Assembly (NCBI GenBank): GCA_964035575.1
Contig: OZ037911.1
Span: forward strand, 372,001 to 436,000
Length of the DNA: 64,000 nt
Source: Rhynchopus sp. YZ270_cl-10
Taxonomy: Eukaryota > Euglenozoa > Diplonemea > Diplonemida > Diplonemidae
Direction: 5' to 3'
Shown: positions 21,420-32,114 of the stretch, piece after piece
Numbering within the stretch: the first letter of the stretch is position 1
How the letters are laid out: every line of letters begins with the position of its first letter
The notes under the pieces: model-generated
What the model was told of the DNA's origin: nothing
Database searches by the model: none
The model's input: the letters and a program-made list of their open reading frames with translations, nothing else
Position numbers and translations under genes: made by a program

Positions 21420-21578
21420 TTTTTTTGAGATTTATGTAGAATTTAACCTAAGAGGGAAGGGTGGATTGAGTCAGTAGATATCATAGTAAATATAGTTTTT
21501 CTCATTGCATTTCACGCTAAACACCTTTTAAAAAATGCTACAATTTTTCGCGGGAAAACAACGTTGAATGGCCTTTTT

Positions 21579-21626
21579 TGAAAACTTGGTTGTATTAGTG
21601 TAGCCACCCTAGAGTGTGCTCCACTA
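21579..21626 (+). repeat. Family D repeat
   Basis: GAAAACTTGGTTGTATTAGTG, TAGCCACCCTAGAGTGTGCT, CCACTA. TAGTG and CACTA can pair. Confidence 0.75.
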
Positions 21627-22150
21627 TGACCTTTTTTTTTTTGAACGTTGTGTTTGAAGAATTGTATAAAGAATGCGGGGGGGGAGAGGAAATCGGTGCA
21701 AGAAAAAATCAATGTGGTCACAGTATAGCACCTCATTTCTCACCACTCGTTTTTACAAAAAAAGGGGGGGGGAGAACAAAGCATAGTGGGGCAAGTGGAG
21801 GCAAAATCATACACCCAGGACAAAGATAGACATACAAAAAAAAGGTTGAAAAAGTGTGAACACCTCCAGGACAATCGGCAGGATGCAGGGCACTGAAAAA
21901 CCTTTTTTTCTTTTTTTGAGAACTCTCCCCCCCCCACTTTACCCTTCAGGGCAAAAAAGAAGAATTTAAAAAAAAAAAGCTTTTGAGAGAACGTTGTTAC
22001 CTCTACACCCATCTTGAAGAAATGAGACTTGAAATACAGTCTCTCAGGGACAGTGTACAAATGAAACACAACGTGAATTAATAGCCGTATACAATACAAT
22101 GATCCATGAGGTTGCAAACCCAACCCCAACCCCGGTTCAGCCGATAGAGT

Positions 22151-22220
22151 ATTTCAACATATGCAAGCAATGAATTGATCGCATAGGAGGAGGGATCAAT
22201 AAAAATGTTCCCTTCTTTTA
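22151..22220 (+). repeat. Family K repeat
   Basis: ATATGCAAGCAATGAATTGAT, then GAGGGATCAATAAAAATGTTC and CCTTC. Copies are at 22843 and 47766. AATTGAT and ATCAAT may pair. Confidence 0.6.
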
Positions 22221-22619
22221 CTGGGGGGGGGCGAATAAGAGATGTGGCATCTCTTATTAGGCGAACGGACGAGCCAAAAATAAAAAAAATTTTTTTGGGG
22301 AAAAAAAGCAAATAGACATTTTCGCCGGAGGCAAAAAAAATTTTTTGACCACTTTTTTGCCAGACCGGGTAGACAGGGTAAAATTTCAAAATGTTTTTTC
22401 AAGATAAAACCCTGGTGCGTGCAAAAAAAAAAAAAAAAAATACCCCCAAAATCTCAACCTGATCTCTTATTCGGCCCTAATCTCTTATTCACCCCTGATC
22501 TCTTATTCGCCCCCCCCCCAGTAATGCCAAAACAGAAAAAAAAAATGAGGTCAGGATGATCTTCAGAATCACCCTCACAAGAAAGCAGTTAGGGGAGTAC
22601 GCACACACACACACAGATG

Positions 22620-22673
22620 GGACCATATTCTGCGCAAAGAATTACCCCCTATTAGTTATCAAACACACACACA
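22620..22673 (+). repeat. Family L repeat
   Basis: GACCATATTCTGCGCAAAGA, CCCCCTATTAGTTATCAAA, CACACACACA; matches 15901-15958. Confidence 0.65.
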
Positions 22674-22842
22674 GATCCCACTGGGGGGATGCATTGCTCT
22701 TTTTTTGCTTTGCATTTTCCGTTGGTCATCGTGTTGTTCTTTGCAATGTGTCTCTCTCGGTGTTGATCTCTCCCTTCTCTCCCTAGTATCACCCCCTCCT
22801 TACCCTATATACAACAAAATGCGCGGAGCTCACACGAGAAAA

Positions 22843-22915
22843 AGTATTTTCACATGCAATCAATAAATTGATAGTATATGGTGAGGGATCAACAACAATG
22901 TTCCCATCTTTTTAT
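22843..22915 (+). repeat. Family K repeat
   Basis: CACATGCAATCAATAAATTG, ATAGTATATGGTGAGGGATC, AACAACAATGTTCCCATC; nearly identical to 47766-47840. Confidence 0.7.
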
Positions 22916-23067
22916 GGCGTATGGTTTTGCAAAACGTAGAGGAAAAAAGGCGAGGTGTCTACACGTTACCAAATTTTCAAAGAAAGTAAATCCTCTCAGA
23001 TGATCCTAAGCCTCTAGTGCGGAGAGGGATGCAGAGATCACCTTAAAAAAATATCCATTTTTTTTTT

Positions 23068-23116
23068 GAAAACTTGGTTGTATTAGTGTAGCCACCCTAG
23101 AGTGTGCTCCACTATA
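23068..23116 (+). repeat. Family D repeat
   Basis: Identical in the core to the copies at 21579 and 48236; preceded by a run of nine T. Confidence 0.75.
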
Positions 23117-23390
23117 TTTTTTTATTAGATTACACCCGCAAAGCAAAGCACCTGGTTTTCAAATACGTTTCTGAAAAAAAAATACAATTGTGCCTATTTT
23201 TTCCCAGATTTCTCCCCCTCTGAGGATTTCCCCAACAATATTTTAAGTTTCTCGTTCTTTGAGTACAATGGAAAGGGAAGGGGAGGGAGAACAAAAAAAC
23301 TTTTTGAAAAAAAGCTCAGGTTAATGCACAAAATACAAAAATCTAAGGGGAGAGGAGAAAAAGGGAAAACTACAAAAAAAATAAAGAAAA

Positions 23391-23430
23391 GTTTATAAGA
23401 TGATCCTAAGCCTCTCGTGCCTAGTCACCT
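23391..23430 (+). repeat. Family A hairpin repeat
   Basis: GTTTATAAGATGATCCTAAG, CCTCTCGTGCCTAGTCACCT, then AATAAA. It lies about 130 bp past the stop of the WD40/PDZ gene. Confidence 0.75.
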
Positions 23431-23477
23431 AATAAAAATATGAAACTACTTTCTTCTCTCTTTCAATAAGCAAAAAA

Positions 23478-23534
23478 ACCTTGATAGTATTTTAGTGTAG
23501 ACACCACCACCCCCCTGAGGAGCTCCCACTATAT
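23478..23534 (+). repeat. Family D repeat, diverged
   Basis: ACCTTGATAGTATTTTAGTG, TAGACACCACC and a C run, then GAGCTCCCACTATA. The stem bases are kept. It ends 25 bp from the WD40/PDZ stop codon. Confidence 0.55.
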
Positions 23535-23558
23535 ATTCCCCCCCCACCTCCTACTCCC

Positions 23559-26500
23559 TCAACTATTCAACAAAATCTTATCTCTTTGGGAGAGGACAGT
23601 GAAGGTGCCGGAATGGGTACTGCCGTCGTCTCTTTTTACTTCGAATGGGACTGTTGCGCCGACCTTTGCGTGCTTTGCGAAGGCGTCTTGGAAAGACGGC
23701 ACATGCGTCACTACATCCCCCCCAAAAGACGTCAACAAATCCTCAGACACCACACCACAGTACTCCGCTGGCCCCCCTGGGGTCACCTCATCGATACGAC
23801 ACTCCCTCTCGTTCCGCGCACTCACATCGATGTTCATCCCTAACCACGGTGTCTTCACTGGGTCTCTCTTCTTCCTCCCTCTAAGTGGCGTTCTCCGTCT
23901 GGACGACATACTACGCCTTGGGGATGCACGCCCCTTCCCTGCCTTAGACGACCCCTTTGCAGACTTCGCGGACCGTGAGCGGGACCGCGATTTTTTTCCA
24001 GAAACGCTGCGTCTGCGGGAGCCCTTCTTCTTCGACCCCTTAGGCGATACGCTTTTCTTCGGAGAGCGGGAGCCGCTGCGGCTGCGACCCCTGCGTTTCG
24101 ATGTAGATGTGCTCCGTTTCCGTGACATCCCCTTCTTCCGAGAGGGTGACGGCGTGCTTCCACCCACTCTCGGTCTCGGAGAAGGGCTTCTCCTTGCCCG
24201 CACCGAAGGACCCGGGGAAACACTGCTCCGCTTTTTGCGTGGTGAAGTCCGCCCTGCTCGCGACACCCCCGGAGATTTTGCGCGCGAAGAAACCCCAGGG
24301 GATCTGGCGCGTGGAGGAGAAAACCCTCTGGGGCGTCGGGAAACAGTGGGAGACCCGGCACGTTTTGCGGCGGGTTTGCGGGAGGTTGAAGGAGAAACTG
24401 CTCGGGGGGCGTGGAGGGGGCGTGGGGACATTGCTCGGAAGGTGCGGGGGGTCGATCCACGAGGTGCCCCGACCCGAGGTGAAGCTCCGCGAGGAGTGGG
24501 GCGAGGAACAACCGGGCGAGGGGAAGGGGCACGTCCACTTCCGCTGCTGTGGTTGCGATGTGCCGGGCCCGGAGCAGGACGGCGTTGTGCACTCCCACTC
24601 CGTTGCTTGCTGCTGCTGCGACTGCCTCTACTGCCTCTACTGCCCTTCGATGCTTGACTACCACGTGATCCTTTCGACAAAACGCTCTGCCGCGAAGCGA
24701 TCCTCCCCCCCATAGTATCCGGGGAAAGGGTCACCGCGCGGGAAGGGGGTGCATTGCGGCTGGAGCTGCCCTTCTTCTCCTTCGTCTTCTTCTTCTTCTT
24801 TTGGGAGGATTTTTTGGAAGAATTTTTGCCAGAGGATTTGCGGCTGGAGGCGCGTTTACGACCGGATGACGCGCGTTTCCTGCGTTTAATTTTCACCTCT
24901 GAGACTTCAATCTCTCCTCTGGCACGGAATTTGTTGCATTGGAGGACCATTTCGATCATGCTGCAGGCGTTGATGATGACTTCTTGGTTGTGCACCATGC
25001 GTGACCGCATCTCATAGGACATCATGTCAAACGCGACGACCATCTCGCGGATCCCACATACAGCGTTGAAGAGCGCCTTCTTCGGGAGGATCTTCCCAGA
25101 GTCGTACTTCGCGATGCACCACTCTCCTGTAGGGGGGAACGCCTCGGCCTTTGTGATCCCCTTCTTCATGTTTTCGCGTTCGATGATACGCTTGACAGTG
25201 CGAATGCCTTTGTCGTAGAGAAGTTGTTCCTGGCCTTTGCCCTCCTGCCGGGAGATCGTGAGGCGGTCGAAGTCGTGGTCGCAGTGGACGCTGATGCCCT
25301 TGAGGAGGGAGAGGATTTCCTTGGCCATCTCAGATTCGCTGTCGCTGACCAGTGTGCCGCCGTAGGCCTGCAGGCGGAGGTTGTTCATTTCACGGCGGGT
25401 GTCCGCCATCTGAAGTTCGAGCTCGTATGTATCATCGTTGAGGGCTTCGGTTTGCTGAATGGGTTTAGGAATGGTATGGAAAGGTTCGACACAAAAAAAG
25501 CCCTCAGTATATGGGTGGACTCCCCAAATTGATATGAGAAAGAAAAGGGTCCCTCCGTGAGTGCACCAAAAATACGTGGGAGGAAAAATATGAGTGCAGC
25601 GAACACCATACCTCTTCAATGTGCATGATCTCCACGTCGGCCTCGATGACAGCACGGCGCAGTTCTTCCTCGGAGAGTACTGGTTGCGCGAGGATGCGCT
25701 CGAGGGTCTCCGCCTCAGAACGGATGTGGGCCAGCTCGCGTTCCAGCATCTGTTGTGAGGGTGGCCGTGGGTGGGGGGTGGGATGAGAAGGTGAGCAAAC
25801 GACTGTCCATACCCTCGTCTCGGCGTTCGCGGCCCACTCCTCAAGTCTGTGGTAGTACAAAGCGGACAGTGCCCGCCCAGTAGCACCTTCCAAGGATTCG
25901 CAGAGAGCCAGACGTTTGTTCTCGTTCTGCAGAAGAAGAAGGTGAAGTTGGGGGAAAGAAATAGAGGGGGGGTTCTCAAGGAGCATACCCTGCATTGGTC
26001 GAGGAAGCGCTCCATTTTGCGGTAGAAGATAAGCTGGAGCCCGCGGTTTGTGTTGCCAAGCAGAAGCTCCGCAGCTGTGATGTTTTTTTTTTTTTTTGTT
26101 TTTTTTGTTCCAGAAAAAAAAAAGGTTTGAATTGCAACGTGTCATGCTCTATGTTTCATCACCTAAAGGATAAGTCAATGTACTTCATTTAACCCTTTAA
26201 GGACCAGAGGTGACATATATGTCCACGCAACCACCTAAATTGGCTTCCACTAGGACTTTTTGAAGATTTTTTTTTAAAATGAGAAGATTTTGTGCGAAAT
26301 CTTTCAAAAGACGCAAGATTCGATTTTTTTTGACGCTCTCATCCCCTCTCATCCACACCCGGCATTATCACATAATAGGGTATTTTGGGTCATTTTTTGG
26401 GAATAATTGGGAATAATGAGCAGTGAAGCATCCGAGGATCCAAGCTTTGGTTTGCACGAGGACGAAGAGGAAGAGGAGGAGGAGGTGTCAGAGGTGGACT

Positions 26501-29500
26501 CAAATGACGGGACACGCATTGATTGGAATAGTCTGACCCCCCCTGTTTGGGTGAAACGGAACGTGACCCCCGAGGAGCACCCCTTCGAGGAGAAGAAGAA
26601 GCTCGGCCGGCCCAAGCAGCACTCCGCACTGGACCTGTTTTTGACATTTTTCGCTGCGGAATTAATGCAAAACATCTGCATCTGGACAACGTCGCACGCA
26701 TCAACGAAGAATGTCGACCTTGAGTTGGATGTGCCGCTTCTCCGGGCGTTTATTGGGCTTAGTCTGTTGATGGGTATTGTGCAAAAAAGTGATGTCAAAG
26801 ACTATTGGTCAACGGATCACGAAATTGCCACACCCTTCTTTCCTGCGACAATGCCGAGACGCACATACTTGAACATCTTGTACAAGTTAGGGTACCAGCT
26901 GTTGCAGTGGAAGCTCCACTTTTGTGGCACAGTGAAGAAGAAGCCCTACCTACCAGCAATCGCGTACCCGAAGAAAGCCTACGCGAACCCACCGAAGAAG
27001 AAGGGGCGGGGGAGGAAGCCGAAGCCCAAGCTCAAGCGGGGTGCTACTGTTACGTATAAGTGCGGAGATGTCAAATACTTCCACTTTTTTGACAAACGCG
27101 ACGTGCGCATGATCTCCACTCTTCCACTCTCGGGGACCGATACATACAACCAAACAGAGAAGGGGGGTGCAGAGGTAGAGTTTGAGAAGCCCGCAGAAGT
27201 AAAAATGTACAACCGGTACATGGGCGGGGTGGACCTGTCGGACCAGCGTATGGCACTGGCGTGTCGTGAGTTTAAAACAAAAGTGTGGTATAGAAAATTT
27301 TTTTGGTATTTTTTAGAAGGTTCTGTGCAAAACGCATCTTCCATGGGAGCCAAGAAGGTTCCCCTTTCTGATTTCAAACGAGAGCTGGCCCAGCAGCTCA
27401 TTGACGGGAAAACGTGGGTGGCAAAGGATACAAAACCCCCTATTGACCCCAATGGGCACTTCCTGGAGCAAGGCAAACGGGGTATTTGTGCTTGGGAGAC
27501 GTGTACATCAAAAACAAGAATTCCGGAAAAACGGAACTAATTCCGGAATGATTTATTTCTCGGAACTGTCAAGAAAGAAAAAAAAAAAAAGGAAAAAAAA
27601 AAAAAAACACGCTCTCCAGGGGTCGCGCTAACTTGCTACCGACTACCGTAGATATTTGGCGATTTTGCTCGGTACGTTTTTTTTTTGCAAACCGGGGTTT
27701 CCTTACTAAATCGGAGAAACTCACATTTCATAGTAAACGTACTATAGCGTGTTTTTGCACACACATGTGACCCCACCGTGGAGAGCAATTGGCTCGCGCA
27801 ATCAAAAGAAAGCAGAGAAAAGGGGGGGGGGGAAAGACAAAAGTTGGGTACCGTGCGCCTGCGGCGCTACCTACTGTTCTCAATCAAGAACTGAAAATGA
27901 CCCTTCTTTACGAGAATCGACAGTCTCGAAAAGTGCACAGGAATAAAAAATGGTGAAAACTTAAATACCGAAAATTCGTCCATTTTTCCAAAATGACCCC
28001 ATCACTTTCTGCAATTGCACCGCATCGATGATGCGATCAACAAAAACGCTCAAAAACGCCTCCCTTTTTTCGTGATCTGGGAACATGCTTGCAGAGAATC
28101 TCATATTTCATAGTAAGGGTACTTTAGCGTGTTTTTGCGCACACATGCGACCCCACCGTGGAGAGCAATCAGCTCGTACAATCAAAAGAACGCAGAGAAA
28201 AGGGAAAAAGAGAAGACAAAAGTTGGGCACCGTGCGCCTGCGGCGCTACCTACTGTTCAGTGGTGTCAAAAACACCACCATTTCATCTGAAGCTGGGTTT
28301 TCAGACCTGAAAATGACCCTTTTTACGAGTATGGGTTCATATTTTGTGAAAATTTAAGTCACTAAAATTTTGTCCATTTTTCCGTATATCCCCCACCACA
28401 GCCTGGGATTGGCTCGGAAATGCCACAAAACACTGTTTTTTCACCCCCTGGTGCACAGCTGTTTCAGGTACGTTTTTTGGTACCGTTTTTCCATTTTTTC
28501 GCCGATTTTCCCTAAAATTAGCGCGACCCCTGACGCTCTCCCCATTTTTTTACCCTTCATTTTTTTCATTTTATTTTTATTTTGATTTCATTTGAAAGAT
28601 CTGCTCAAAATCTCTCAATTATGGCCAGGTAGGATTAAAAATATGCATCTGTGATCACTTTACATATGGGAGAGAGTGTCAAGGCCAATCCCAAAATTGG
28701 GGGCTGGTCCTTAAAGGGTTAAATGAACTCAAAGCGAATGTATCACCTTGCACCTGATTTTGTCTGAAATTTTGGTGGTGTTTTGGCGGTGCTTAAATAC
28801 CACCAAAACTCCACTAAACTGCTCCACCAACTTTCAGGGAAAATTAGACCTTCAGAAAATTCAGAAAAAAATGGCATACCCATTTCCTTGCGTTTGCGTT
28901 CCTTTGTGATCATGCGATGGTGCTGCAGCTTGCCGTAGTAGAGACGGAGTGTGCCGCGGTCGGTGGAGCGGAGGAGCGAGTGTGCGAGCGCGACACGTCT
29001 GTTGTGCTCGCGACGTCGGCACAGCCACCGCACCCACAGCTGGTAGTAGACATGGGTTGCGGCACGCTGCACGTTCATGCCGAGACAGTGCGCCATGTGA
29101 CGCTTCTTGCGCACTGCATCGATGTAGTTCGCTTGCCTATAGGGAAGAAGGGAGTGGAGGGTCGAGGGGGGTAGATGTGGGGAGGAGGGAGGAGGGGAGG
29201 CACAGCAGAGAATAAGGTAGGGGGGCCCGGGGACCGGGGACCAGGTTATTCTCAGCCGGACTGGGACACAATATGTAGAAAACAGTGGTGAAAACGCCCG
29301 AAAGTGGGAGGGGACCCGGGCGCGGGAGGGTGGGGGACCGGGACCAGGACCAGGACCAGGTACTGGTCCCGGTCTCGGTCCCGTCCTGGTCCAGTACCAG
29401 GACTGGGACCAGGACCAGGACCGGGACCAGGACCAGGATCGGGACCAGTACCAGGACTGGGACCAGGACCGGGACCAGGGACCGGGGAGCGGGGACCGGG

Positions 29501-31272
29501 CTTATTCTCTGCTGTGAGGGGAGGAGGGGAAAGACATACTGCTGCAGCTTCTTCCAGTACACGACCATGAGGCCCTTCTCGGTGCTTGCCATGATGCTCT
29601 CGCAGAGGAAGCGCTGTTTGAAAAGTAGGTAAAAAGTAGGGTGCACAAATCATCCATATGTGAAAAAATAACCGGGTATGTTGCACCGTGTGTGTGTGTT
29701 ACAATGCTGTTTATCCACCTCTCTCTACCGTCTCGTGTCTAGCATACCTTCCGCCTCTGCTCTGCGATGGCCTGGGAGTACCACTGCAGCTTTTTATAAT
29801 ACAACCGTGCAAGCCCCGTGTTTGTTCCTGTACAGTAGTAATTATTATTTTGATAAAATTATTGGAGTAGTTGTACGGTTGTGTTGCCAAAAGTTGTGCA
29901 AATCTCCACTTTTTTTTTTTGCCAACACCTGACACCATCCCTCACTGCACCATACAAATTGTAAGAAAAAAAACTTTAGATCTCATCCTAATCTCTGAAC
30001 CATACCTGAAAGCATCATATGCGCAACACGCTTCCTTTGATGGTAGTCACGGCGCTGCGCCATCCAGCGGAGGGTCATTGAGTAGAACAGGCGCTTCAGG
30101 ACAGCTTCGCTTTTGCCTCCGAGGGCGAGCGCGAGCTGGAAGCGGCGACGTTCGTCAATCATCTCGATGCGGCGGAGCTGCTCCTTGCGGCGTTCCAGCT
30201 CCTCGTAGTTCTGGATGATCGCGGCCCGCATGTGGTCTACTGTCTGCTGCAGCTCCTGCTCTGCTCTCAGCGACGCAATCTGGCACTGCGGGTCCGCCTC
30301 TGCCGCCTCGGACATCCACACCTTGACAGTCCCATTCGCCGCGACACTCCACACCTTCATGGTGTTCACCCGCGCCAAAATCTGCAAACAATTCACATAC
30401 GTCCCCGCATGATCAAACATCCGCGTCACCAACTGCAACGACTGCGCATCCCACACACAAACAATCCCATCCACCCCTCCAGCCCAAATCCTTGAAGCAG
30501 TAGGGTCCCTCATAAGAGTCATAATCGGGCCGTCTCTATGATCCATGAATTTAACCAACTGCCCGGTCTGTGTGTTCCAAACCTTCATCGTTCCATCTGT
30601 CGACGCAGAAAACAAAAACACCTCATCAATCACCAAGGCACGCACATCCCCACGATGTCCTATCACCGGCCATGGATGCGCCTTTTCCTGCATCGTCTCA
30701 AGGTCCCAACAGCGAATTGCATAATCACTTCCACCGGAAAACAAAACATGCCCTTCTGCAGCAAGACAGTTCACCGTGTTTTGATGGCCACTCAGCTGCA
30801 CCATGTATCTGAAGGTCACTGCATCCCATTGGAGGATCTGCCAATCTCTGGATCCGGTGAAGATATACCCATCAAGCGCGACCATGCAGGTAACAGCGCC
30901 GGCATGCTGCTTCACCTCAAAGGCTAATTCGTAGGTAAGCTCGTCGAAGATGCGGAGGTAGCCGTCACTCAGACCACACCACATGAACCCACCGTAGGAG
31001 AGCATGCAAAGCACGTAGACGTCCTTCTTGCGTTCGATTGCGAGAAGAGGTTGTCCGGTGGCGCCGCGACGTACTGTCACCTCCCCGGTCTGCTCGCTTG
31101 ACCATACATCGGTGCCCACGAAGTATTCTTCCGGGCTGCGCACCACCTCGCAGCAGCGGACACACCCATCGAAGCCGCCGATATTGCGTATCCCTTTAGT
31201 TGCAGTGGTCTCTTCAGACCAGGCACGGCGCTCCTCCAGACGCATGTGCGTCACATCGGAGAGAAGCGCCAT
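23559..31272 (-). CDS. WD40, helical-repeat, basic-tail and PDZ protein
   Basis: Eight exons: 31272-30006, 29827-29748, 29613-29540, 29136-28880, 26074-25989, 25926-25813, 25749-25612 and 25454-23559. All donors are GTATGN and every phase matches, giving 1303 residues. Residues 60-325 form a WD40 propeller (blades ending in forms such as KVWNTQTG and CVWDAQSL). Residues 390-630 are helical repeats of about 37-40 residues with a YY-x-KL core. About 865-1200 is strongly basic, rich in Ser, Arg, Lys and Pro with many SP sites. About 1205-1295 is PDZ-like. It looks like a cytoskeletal scaffold, with the basic tail a possible phosphorylated microtubule- or nucleic-acid-binding part. I know no named protein with this order. 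Exon 8 starts at CAAACC after CCCATTCAG. Intron 4 is 2805 bp because two transposons sit in it. Confidence 0.88.
26416..27540 (+). pseudogene. PiggyBac transposase with internal deletion
   Basis: Open frame of 374 residues from the ATG at 26416; an in-frame TTG lies three codons upstream. The N-terminus is acidic, followed by the DDE_Tnp_1_7-type entry (LRAFIGLSLLMGIVQKSD, MPRRTYLNILYKLGY). The frame then passes directly to FCGTVKKKPYLP. The central part that carries the first two catalytic aspartates is missing, about 150-200 residues by comparison with full-length members of 550-600. The late segment YNRYMGGVDLSDQ, which holds the third aspartate, remains. Of the C-terminal Cys-rich finger only ICAWETC is left. 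The protein should not be catalytic; it could still bind DNA, but that is speculation. Confidence 0.88.
27721..27880 (+). repeat. Internal direct repeat of the hAT-like element, copy 1
   Basis: TCATAGTAAACGTACTATAGC through CCGTGCGCCTGCGGCGCTAC; about 85-90% like copy 2 by eye. The tail GTACCGTGCGCCTGCGGCGC also appears at 1300 in the left spacer. Confidence 0.75.
28101..28259 (+). repeat. Internal direct repeat of the hAT-like element, copy 2
   Basis: Second copy of the 160-bp unit. A further shared block, CTGAAAATGACCC(TT)CTTTTACGAG-like, follows each copy (27890 and 28308). Confidence 0.75.
29246..29513 (+). repeat. Family F copy with GGACCA minisatellite
   Basis: Lies inside intron 3 (29539-29137) of the WD40/PDZ gene. 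The frame of the unit (TCAGCCGGACTGGGACACAA to ACCGGGCTTATTCTC) matches 13562-13735. The middle has expanded into roughly 25 irregular copies of a GGACCA hexamer. Confidence 0.75.
29850..29910 (+). repeat. Family D repeat (short variant), intron copy
   Basis: AAAATTATTGGAGTAGTTGT, GTTGTGTTGCCAAAAGTTGT, GCAAATCTCCACT; in intron 1 of the WD40/PDZ gene. Same variant at 48893. Confidence 0.6.
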
Positions 31273-32114
31273 CCCCAATAAGAGGAAAAAAAATGAAGAA
31301 AATAAAAAGGGGGAGGAGGAGGAGGAGGAGGAGGAGGAGGAGGAGGGGGAAACCCCGGCTAGGGGGGTGTCTCTGGTGGGAGGGGGGGTTTTTTTTGGTG
31401 TGGGTGGGGTGTTATAAAGGGGGTAAAAGAGGGGTGATTTTTTTTATGTGGATAAGAGGAGGAGGGGTTGGGGAGGGGGGGGGGGGGGGGGGGGGGGGGG
31501 GTGATTGGGCGGTAGAGATGCACCACCACCATAGGGGGAGGAATCTACTCCTCTCTGCTGTGGGTTGGGGGGGGAAGAAAGACACATATCCGAGGTATGA
31601 AGGGATTTGCTTTTTCTGAGATGTGTGGAGGGAAGGTGCGTCAGGCATCACCCTACACACGGTAACAGTGAAATTTTTGATAGTGCAAACGCCTCTGGGA
31701 CGCAGGGCACTGACACTCTCCGCCATACATTACAAAGCTCGTAGTTGGATTTAGAGCTCAGGTGGTTTCAGTGTGCCACGGTTTTTTTTCGTGATGGCGT
31801 AGTGCCATCGCGTTGGCTGTGGGTCAAAACATCTTACATCAAGACACACAGACCACACCACCTTCCTTCCTTCCCCTCCCGCCCCTCTCCATAATATAAA
31901 AATGGGCTTTTTTCCGTAAAAAAGGATAGAAAAAAAATCTAATGAAATAGTGGTAATATCAATTCTAAGATTCCCACCCCATCTCCCTTCAGATTCTACG
32001 ATTTGGTTGATGTCAATATGAGTCAAAAAAGAAACGATAGAGCCTAACACACTTTACCGGGTTTATCCAAGAATGCCCCCTTTACCTTTGGTATGCATTC
32101 CCGTAAAAAACCAA
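31273..32114. other. Spacer between WD40/PDZ and CDT1-like genes
   Basis: Contains a GGA/GAG run at 31312-31345, a 26-base G run at about 31475-31500, and a family B copy at 31668. No gene is seen. Confidence 0.65.
31668..31718 (+). repeat. Family B hairpin repeat
   Basis: GTGAAATTTTTGATAGTGCAAAC, GCCTCTGGGACGCAGGG, CACTGACACTC; close to consensus. Confidence 0.75.

Larger units (their letters stand above)
21420..23558. other. Spacer with family D, K, L and A repeats
   Basis: No gene is seen. Contents are D copies at 21579, 23068 and 23478, K copies at 22151 and 22843, L at 22620 and A at 22988 (diverged) and 23391. Repeated TCTCTTATTCG blocks lie at 22460-22510, with an inverted match near 22230. 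Confidence 0.65.
27617..28532. mobile_element. Nested non-autonomous hAT-like element
   Basis: 15-bp inverted repeats CAGGGGTCGCGCTAA (27617-27631) and the complement (28518-28532) are flanked by the 8-bp direct repeat ACGCTCTC at 27609-27616 and 28533-28540. CAGGGG ends plus an 8-bp duplication are typical of the hAT superfamily. The 916-bp body has no long open frame and contains two direct repeats of about 160 bp. It inserted after the piggyBac element, close to the 3' end of the transposase frame. Confidence 0.85.
26193..28718 (+). mobile_element. PiggyBac-type transposon in intron 4 of the WD40/PDZ gene
   Basis: Perfect 15-bp terminal inverted repeats CCCTTTAAGGACCAG (26193-26207) and the complement (28704-28718) are bounded by TTAA at 26189-26192 and 28719-28722, the piggyBac target signature. 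The element is 2526 bp and transcribed opposite to the host gene. Removing it leaves a host intron of 275 bp, normal for this window. It carries a transposase remnant and a nested hAT-like insertion, so it is probably immobile. Confidence 0.92.

Noticed and set aside
23599-24657. 352-codon plus-strand open frame rich in Arg, Gly, Leu and Asp
   Set aside because: Complement of the Ser/Arg/Lys-rich tail of the WD40/PDZ protein; no domain of its own.
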